Notes under the pieces: model-generated
Told to the model about the DNA's origin: nothing
What the model saw: only the letters and a program-made list of their open reading frames with translations
Database searches by the model: none
Made by a program: the position numbers and the translations under genes
Shown: in pieces, positions 59,255 to 64,000 of the stretch
Layout of the letters: every line of letters starts with the position of its first letter
How positions within the stretch are numbered: the stretch's first letter is position 1
Source: Photobacterium lipolyticum
Lineage (GTDB): Bacteria; Pseudomonadota; Gammaproteobacteria; Enterobacterales; Vibrionaceae
Length of the DNA: 64,000 nt
Direction: 5' to 3'
NCBI RefSeq assembly: GCF_003026475.1
Contig: NZ_PYMC01000001.1
Coordinates: 496,001 to 560,000, forward strand

Positions 59255-60134
59255 CGACAGACACCTCAACAGGTGCTTTTTTTACGATTAACTTCTCAAC
59301 AAAAAATTCTAGGTGACCGCCTGCATGGGTGGGGATAGGCCAAGTCAGCGCTTTGTTGGACAGAGAAGTTAACGCTAATGATGCCGGACAACGAGGGTAT
59401 GCTTCAACGACAATTTTCTGACGCTTCACAGCCTGGCGGACGCGATCATCAAGCGGAACACATGCCACTAATTCCAGATTTGCGTCTAAAAAACGCTCTG
59501 TCACCCGGGTCAACTTGGTGAATAAATCACGACCTTCGCGATAACTGCGTACCATATTGGCGACAATTTTAAACCGTTGAACATCGTATTCACGGCTCAA
59601 TAATTTGATTAGTGCGTAAGCATCTGTAATTGACGTCGGTTCATCACACACCACAACCACCACATCCTGGGCGGCACGAGAAAAACTCAGTACCATATCG
59701 GAGATACCTGCGGCAGTGTCAACTAACAGCACATCAATATCGTCCTGCAAGCTGCCAAACGCACGGATTAAGCCAGCGTGCTGTGCTGGGGTTAATTCTG
59801 CCATATTTTGCGTACCAGATGAAGCTGGCACGATTTTTACACCATAAGGACCTTCAACAATAATATCCTGAAGCTCACATAACCCCGCCAATACGTGCGA
59901 CAAATTGCGTCCGGACCGTAACCCTAACATAATATCGACATTGGCCAGACCTAAATCAGCATCGAGCACCATGACTTTCTTACCCTGGCGGGCCATAGAG
60001 ATCGCCATGCTTAGCGTAACATTGGTTTTACCAACCCCGCCTTTGCCACCCGTCACTGTTATAACCTTGGTGGATGATAATTTTGTCATACGGCGCAAGC
60101 CGCTAGCTTGATCGTGCATCATGTTCTCAATCAT
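59247..60134 (-). CDS. flhG: Flagellar number regulator FlhG (FleN)
   Basis: About 295 residues from the ATG at 60134. MinD/ParA-like ATPase: VTGGKGGVGKTNVTLSMAISM (deviant Walker A), MVLDADLGLANVDIMLG, LLVDTAAGISDMVLSF. It limits flagella to one per pole and counters FlhF. Coupled by short overlaps with flhF upstream and fliA downstream. Confidence 0.95.
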   Translation of the reverse strand: MIENMMHDQASGLRRMTKLSSTKVITVTGGKGGVGKTNVTLSMAISMARQGKKVMVLDADLGLANVDIMLGLRSGRNLSHVLAGLCELQDIIVEGPYGVKIVPASSGTQNMAELTPAQHAGLIRAFGSLQDDIDVLLVDTAAGISDMVLSFSRAAQDVVVVVCDEPTSITDAYALIKLLSREYDVQRFKIVANMVRSYREGRDLFTKLTRVTERFLDANLELVACVPLDDRVRQAVKRQKIVVEAYPRCPASLALTSLSNKALTWPIPTHAGGHLEFFVEKLIVKKAPVEVSVGE

Positions 60135-61821
60135 AAAAATCCGCCGCCTGATCTTCTGAGTTATCACTACTCCAGAAATGAGATTGCTGGCTAATTTCTT
60201 GTTCTAATAATTCATTAGCGCGTGAAACAAGGTAGTTACCGGTGGCAACTTTTATGTCTTCCGGCACACGTTGACCGTCTGCTAAATAGGCAATAGGCAA
60301 TGCATTTTGTATTGTTACGCACATCACTTCGCCTAAACTTAACGACTCATCAAGTTTTGTCAGCACACACCCTGAAAGCGGTATCCGACGGAAGTGTTCA
60401 ATAGTTTCCTGTAATACCCGACGTTGTGCCGTTGATGGCAATACCAGGAAACTACGGATATGTGCGCCACTGTTTTGCATTAATGTATCAAGTTGCTCAG
60501 ATAAGCGAATATCCCGCTGTCCCATACCGGCAGTATCGAGCAACACTAAACGGCGGTGTCGCAACTGATGAAGTATATCGGCAAGTTCTTCAGCATCTTT
60601 AGCAACTCGTACTGGACATCCCATAATTCGGCCGTAAGTGGCTAATTGTTCATGAGCACCAATACGGTAAGTATCTGTTGTAACCAGTGCAATCTCATCA
60701 GGGCCGAAGTCCATAGCCGCTCGTGCTGCCAGTTTTGCAATGGTGGTGGTTTTACCCACGCCAGTCGGCCCCAGAAGCGCCACGACACCGCCGGTTTCTA
60801 AAATACAGTCGCTGGTGGTGATGATCTGATCTGACAATAAATCTAATACTGCCGGCCAGGCTTCATGAGCCGGTACATCTTCAGGAATATAACAAGCCAG
60901 CTGATCTGAGAGTTCCGGGGATAATCCCATTTTTTCCAGACGTTTGATCATCATGGCGCGCATTGGCTCTCGGCGTTCAACTTCCTGCCACATCAAACCG
61001 GACAGCTGATGTTCCAGCAAACGACGAATGGATGCCATTTCATTGCGCATCACATCAAATTCATCATTCTGACGGCCAGATTTTGAGTCATAACGGGTAG
61101 GATCAAGGCGTGACTGACCCGTCCGATCGGCACCACGGCCAAAATCAGATTGCGGCTTATGGCGCGAAGCAGAAGGTCGACGAAAATCACCGCTGTCCAT
61201 GACTGAATTTGGCTGGCGTTGTCCCGGACCGGCAGATCGAGACTGGCGCTCATCAGCACCTCGTCGCGCTGCTCCTTGCCTGAAACTATCAGCATTCATG
61301 TTTGTTTTTGGAGCATGTCGAGGTTCGTTCTGGCTGTAACCGTTGCGGTTCGGACTCGTATTATTACGATTCTGGCTGCTGCCGCTACGATTAAGGCTAT
61401 TACGTTCGGGCTGCGAACTATGTGCACCATGCTGCTTCGACTGGCGCTTTAACAGCGCTGATAATGAATCAATTTCACTCTCGTCTTGGCCATCATGATA
61501 TGACTCACCCGCTTGCGGTTTATCACCGGTATAGCTTTGCAGCACATTGGCAAAGCGGCTGACCGCCGACGGCTGTTTTAACTGCACCTGATCATCAGCC
61601 AGCTTGCGCTTAGCTTGTCCGAGGCGGCTGGCCAGTGCATCGCGAGTCGCCTGAAGGGCTTTCGGCGGCTCATTGGCAACGTCTGTATCAACGGCGGCAA
61701 CAATTTCAACCCCACCCGTGACTTTCTTATTCGACATGATCACGGCATCAGCACCGAGCTCTTCTTTCACTTCGCTCAGTGCAGTCCGCATATCCTTGGC
61801 AAAAAATCGTTTAATTTTCAA
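60127..61821 (-). CDS. flhF: Flagellar GTPase FlhF with long linker
   Basis: About 564 residues from the TTG at 61821, chosen because the family starts at MKIKRFFAKDMRTALSEVKEELG and GGGAAG lies just upstream (the frame is open to 61872). A basic N-terminal domain, then a ~190-residue Asn/Ser/Arg/Gln-rich segment (about 120-310) of low complexity, and the SRP-type NG GTPase: LLGPTGVGKTTTIAKLAARAAM, TTDTYRIGAHEQL, VLLDTAGMGQRD, LTKLDESLSLG. It sets the polar flagellar site. The variable linker makes it longer than most relatives. Confidence 0.95.
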   Translation of the reverse strand: MKIKRFFAKDMRTALSEVKEELGADAVIMSNKKVTGGVEIVAAVDTDVANEPPKALQATRDALASRLGQAKRKLADDQVQLKQPSAVSRFANVLQSYTGDKPQAGESYHDGQDESEIDSLSALLKRQSKQHGAHSSQPERNSLNRSGSSQNRNNTSPNRNGYSQNEPRHAPKTNMNADSFRQGAARRGADERQSRSAGPGQRQPNSVMDSGDFRRPSASRHKPQSDFGRGADRTGQSRLDPTRYDSKSGRQNDEFDVMRNEMASIRRLLEHQLSGLMWQEVERREPMRAMMIKRLEKMGLSPELSDQLACYIPEDVPAHEAWPAVLDLLSDQIITTSDCILETGGVVALLGPTGVGKTTTIAKLAARAAMDFGPDEIALVTTDTYRIGAHEQLATYGRIMGCPVRVAKDAEELADILHQLRHRRLVLLDTAGMGQRDIRLSEQLDTLMQNSGAHIRSFLVLPSTAQRRVLQETIEHFRRIPLSGCVLTKLDESLSLGEVMCVTIQNALPIAYLADGQRVPEDIKVATGNYLVSRANELLEQEISQQSHFWSSDNSEDQAADFYD

Positions 61822-61930
61822 TTTTGTCTTCCCGTCAGATGGCGCTTCACCATGCTTGTACGTTTTACTCAATTACCGACTTGTTCAGTTGTCTACTGAC
61901 TTAGCCACAATCTGTTTCGTTGCTACGGGC

Positions 61931-64000
61931 TTAGTTGCCCACCGCATTCACAATACGTATCTGTTTTTCATCAGGCACTTCCTGATAAGACAGTACGCGT
62001 AGACTCGGAATGGTATTTTTAACAAACTTCGCTAAGGTGGATCGTAATACCCCAGAAGTCAGCAGTACTGCAGGCTCCCCTTTCAGCTCTTGCTGCTGGG
62101 TTGCCTCGGTGAGCGAACGTTGTAGTCGTTCTGCCAAACCAGGTTCAATGCCTGATGATTCACCACCGGCAGACTGCATTGTTTTATGCAAAAGTTGTTC
62201 CAATTCTGGAACCAATGTAATCACCGGCAATTCAGGCTCTATTCCATTGATTTCTTGTACGATCAGGCGTTTTAGGCCAATTCTGGCTGCGGCTGTCAGT
62301 ATGTCAGGATCTTGACTCTTCGATGAATATTCAGACAAAGTCTGAACAATTGTTCGAATATCGCGCACCGGGATAGCTTCATTGAGCAGGTTCTGCATCA
62401 CTTTCACCACAACGCCCAGAGGTAGCTGATCCGGTACAAAGCCATCGATGAGCTTAGGCGTTGATTGCCCCAGCATCTCAAGCAGGTTTTGTACCTCTTC
62501 ATGGCCCAGCAACTGAGACGCACTATTGGTTAAAATCTGACTTAAATGGGTGGCCAGCACCGTTGCCGAATCCACCACGGTATAACCCAGCGCCTGAGCA
62601 TGCTCCCGTTGGGCTTCCATGATCCATACCGCTTCCAGGCCAAAGGCCGGATCGGTTGTGTTTTCCCCGTCAATGGTACCGAATACCTGGCCCGGGTTAA
62701 TCGCCAGCTCCATATTGGGATGAATATCCGCTTCACCACAAGCGACCCCCATCAAGCTGATACGGTAGCTATTCGGCGGCAATTCCAGATTATCCCGAAT
62801 ATGGACTGGCGGAATAAGAAAGCCAAAATCCTGGGATAGTTTTTTGCGGACCCCTTTGACTCGGTCAAGCAACTCACCGCCCTGCTCTTTATCTACCATA
62901 GGGATCAAACGGTAACCGACTTCAAGACCGATAATGTCAACAGGTTGAACATCGTCCCATGAAAGTTCTTTTTGTGATGGTTGCAATGCCAGTTCGGTCG
63001 ACGGTTCCTCTTGCTCAACCAATGCCGCTTCTTTTTCTTTTTTCGCGCGCCAATAAGCAAAACCACCAATCATCATTGCAAAAAACAGGAAGGGAACATG
63101 GGGCATGCCTGGCACAATGCCCATTACAAATAAAATACCCCCCGTAATAATCAATGCTTGCGGGTTATTGAATAACTGGAAGTTCAGTTGCTGCCCCATG
63201 TCCTCGTCAGTATTTTGACGGGTCACCATCATTGCCGCACCAATAGACAATAATAGTGAAGGAATTTGAGCGACCAGACCATCACCGATCGTCAGCAAGC
63301 TATAAATTTCAATGGCATTACCAAATGACAGGCCATGTTGACCCATACCGATAATCAGCCCCCCCACGATATTGATCACCAAGATCAAAATACCGGCAAT
63401 GGCATCACCTTTTACGAATTTAGACGCACCATCCATCGAACCGTAAAAGTCGGCTTCTTTGGTTACTTCAAAACGGCGGGTACGTGCTTGTTCCTGATCA
63501 ATCAGTCCGGCATTCAAATCAGCATCGATCGCCATTTGTTTACCCGGTAAAGCATCCAGAGTAAAGCGGGCACTCACTTCTGAAATACGTCCCGCCCCCT
63601 TGGTGACAACCATGAAGTTAATGATCATCAGGATAAGGAATACCACCAGACCTACAGCATAGTTACCACCAATGACCACAGAACCAAAGGCATCAATCAC
63701 CTGGCCAGCAGCATCTGAGCCATCATGTCCATACAATAAAACCACACGCGTCGATGCCACGTTCAGTGCCAGGCGAAGCAAGGTCGCGATTAACAACACG
63801 GTTGGAAATGCGGCAAAGTCCAGTGGGCGACGCGTATAGATGGTGACCAGCAATACCACTAAAGACAAAGCAATATTAAAGGTAAATGTCATATCCAGTA
63901 CCAGGGGAGGTATCGGCAATATAACCATCGCTAAGGTTGCAAGCACCACGATAGGCGCACCAACAGCGGGCATAGACTGTAATCGGGATAACGGTAATTT
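61931..64000 (-). CDS. flhA: Flagellar export gate protein FlhA (5' end beyond window)
   Basis: About 689 codons are visible and the frame is open to the right edge (KLPLSRLQSMPAVGAPIVV); family members start only a few residues earlier, so almost the whole protein is here. Eight N-terminal membrane helices, the FHIPEP-type segment (SARFTLDALPGKQMAIDADLNAG, RRFEVTKEADFYGSMDGASKFVKGDAIA) and a cytoplasmic C-terminal platform that docks chaperone-substrate complexes. The first gene seen of the leftward flhA-flhF-flhG-fliA-che operon. Confidence 0.96.
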   Translation of the reverse strand, partial: KLPLSRLQSMPAVGAPIVVLATLAMVILPIPPLVLDMTFTFNIALSLVVLLVTIYTRRPLDFAAFPTVLLIATLLRLALNVASTRVVLLYGHDGSDAAGQVIDAFGSVVIGGNYAVGLVVFLILMIINFMVVTKGAGRISEVSARFTLDALPGKQMAIDADLNAGLIDQEQARTRRFEVTKEADFYGSMDGASKFVKGDAIAGILILVINIVGGLIIGMGQHGLSFGNAIEIYSLLTIGDGLVAQIPSLLLSIGAAMMVTRQNTDEDMGQQLNFQLFNNPQALIITGGILFVMGIVPGMPHVPFLFFAMMIGGFAYWRAKKEKEAALVEQEEPSTELALQPSQKELSWDDVQPVDIIGLEVGYRLIPMVDKEQGGELLDRVKGVRKKLSQDFGFLIPPVHIRDNLELPPNSYRISLMGVACGEADIHPNMELAINPGQVFGTIDGENTTDPAFGLEAVWIMEAQREHAQALGYTVVDSATVLATHLSQILTNSASQLLGHEEVQNLLEMLGQSTPKLIDGFVPDQLPLGVVVKVMQNLLNEAIPVRDIRTIVQTLSEYSSKSQDPDILTAAARIGLKRLIVQEINGIEPELPVITLVPELEQLLHKTMQSAGGESSGIEPGLAERLQRSLTEATQQQELKGEPAVLLTSGVLRSTLAKFVKNTIPSLRVLSYQEVPDEKQIRIVNAVGN

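Overview
The window looks like chromosomal DNA of a gamma-proteobacterium of the Vibrionaceae (Vibrio/Photobacterium/Grimontia type). The basis is gene order. A polar-flagellar and chemotaxis run reads flhA-flhF-flhG-fliA-cheY-cheZ-cheA-cheB-parC-parP-cheW, and ParC/ParP with a CheA carrying an extended linker is typical of vibrios. A complete cytochrome c maturation operon follows, together with two tandem fadL genes, mlaA, fadIJ, and the smrB/prmB/sixA neighbourhood. The genus cannot be fixed from the sequence alone.

Region 1 (1-22.3 kb) is accessory. It holds two AraC-type regulators and a block of sensory genes: a hybrid histidine kinase and two chemoreceptors. The kinase is a chimera whose first ~470 residues are a paralogue of the neighbouring chemoreceptor, joined in frame to a TorS-like kinase. 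Next come the 5' half of a group II intron with a truncated reverse transcriptase and a 180-bp tandem duplication of structured RNA, an NhaP-type antiporter, and a methionine sulfoxide reductase cluster (LysR regulator, msrB, cytochrome P460, msrA). An IS66 element with a frameshifted transposase, a pair of AT-rich lipoprotein genes, and fragments of an integrase and of an HTH protein complete the region. A (CTTA)9 tract lies between those fragments. The accessory stretch ends at the 4.5S RNA gene (ffs).

Region 2 (22.4-36.3 kb) is conserved housekeeping: ffs, a membrane protein, an alkyltransferase-like protein, YbaY, TesB, an Lrp-family regulator, QueC, PrmB, SmrB, a small lipoprotein, SixA, an insulinase-family peptidase, and the fadIJ operon.

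Region 3 (36.3-42.3 kb) concerns fatty acids and the outer membrane. FadR-like operators lie in front of fadI and of each fadL gene. A sigma factor/DUF3379 pair sits between them, and mlaA follows. A terminator-bounded structured element upstream of fadI on the minus strand may be a small RNA or a leader.

Region 4 (42.3-49.4 kb) is the ccmABCDEFGHI operon, read leftward with mostly overlapping genes.

Region 5 (49.5-64 kb) has a rightward FliK-like/FlhB-tail pair that meets the leftward flagellar-chemotaxis operon at a terminator lying inside the FlhB-like coding sequence. The operon starts upstream of the window; flhA is cut by the right edge.
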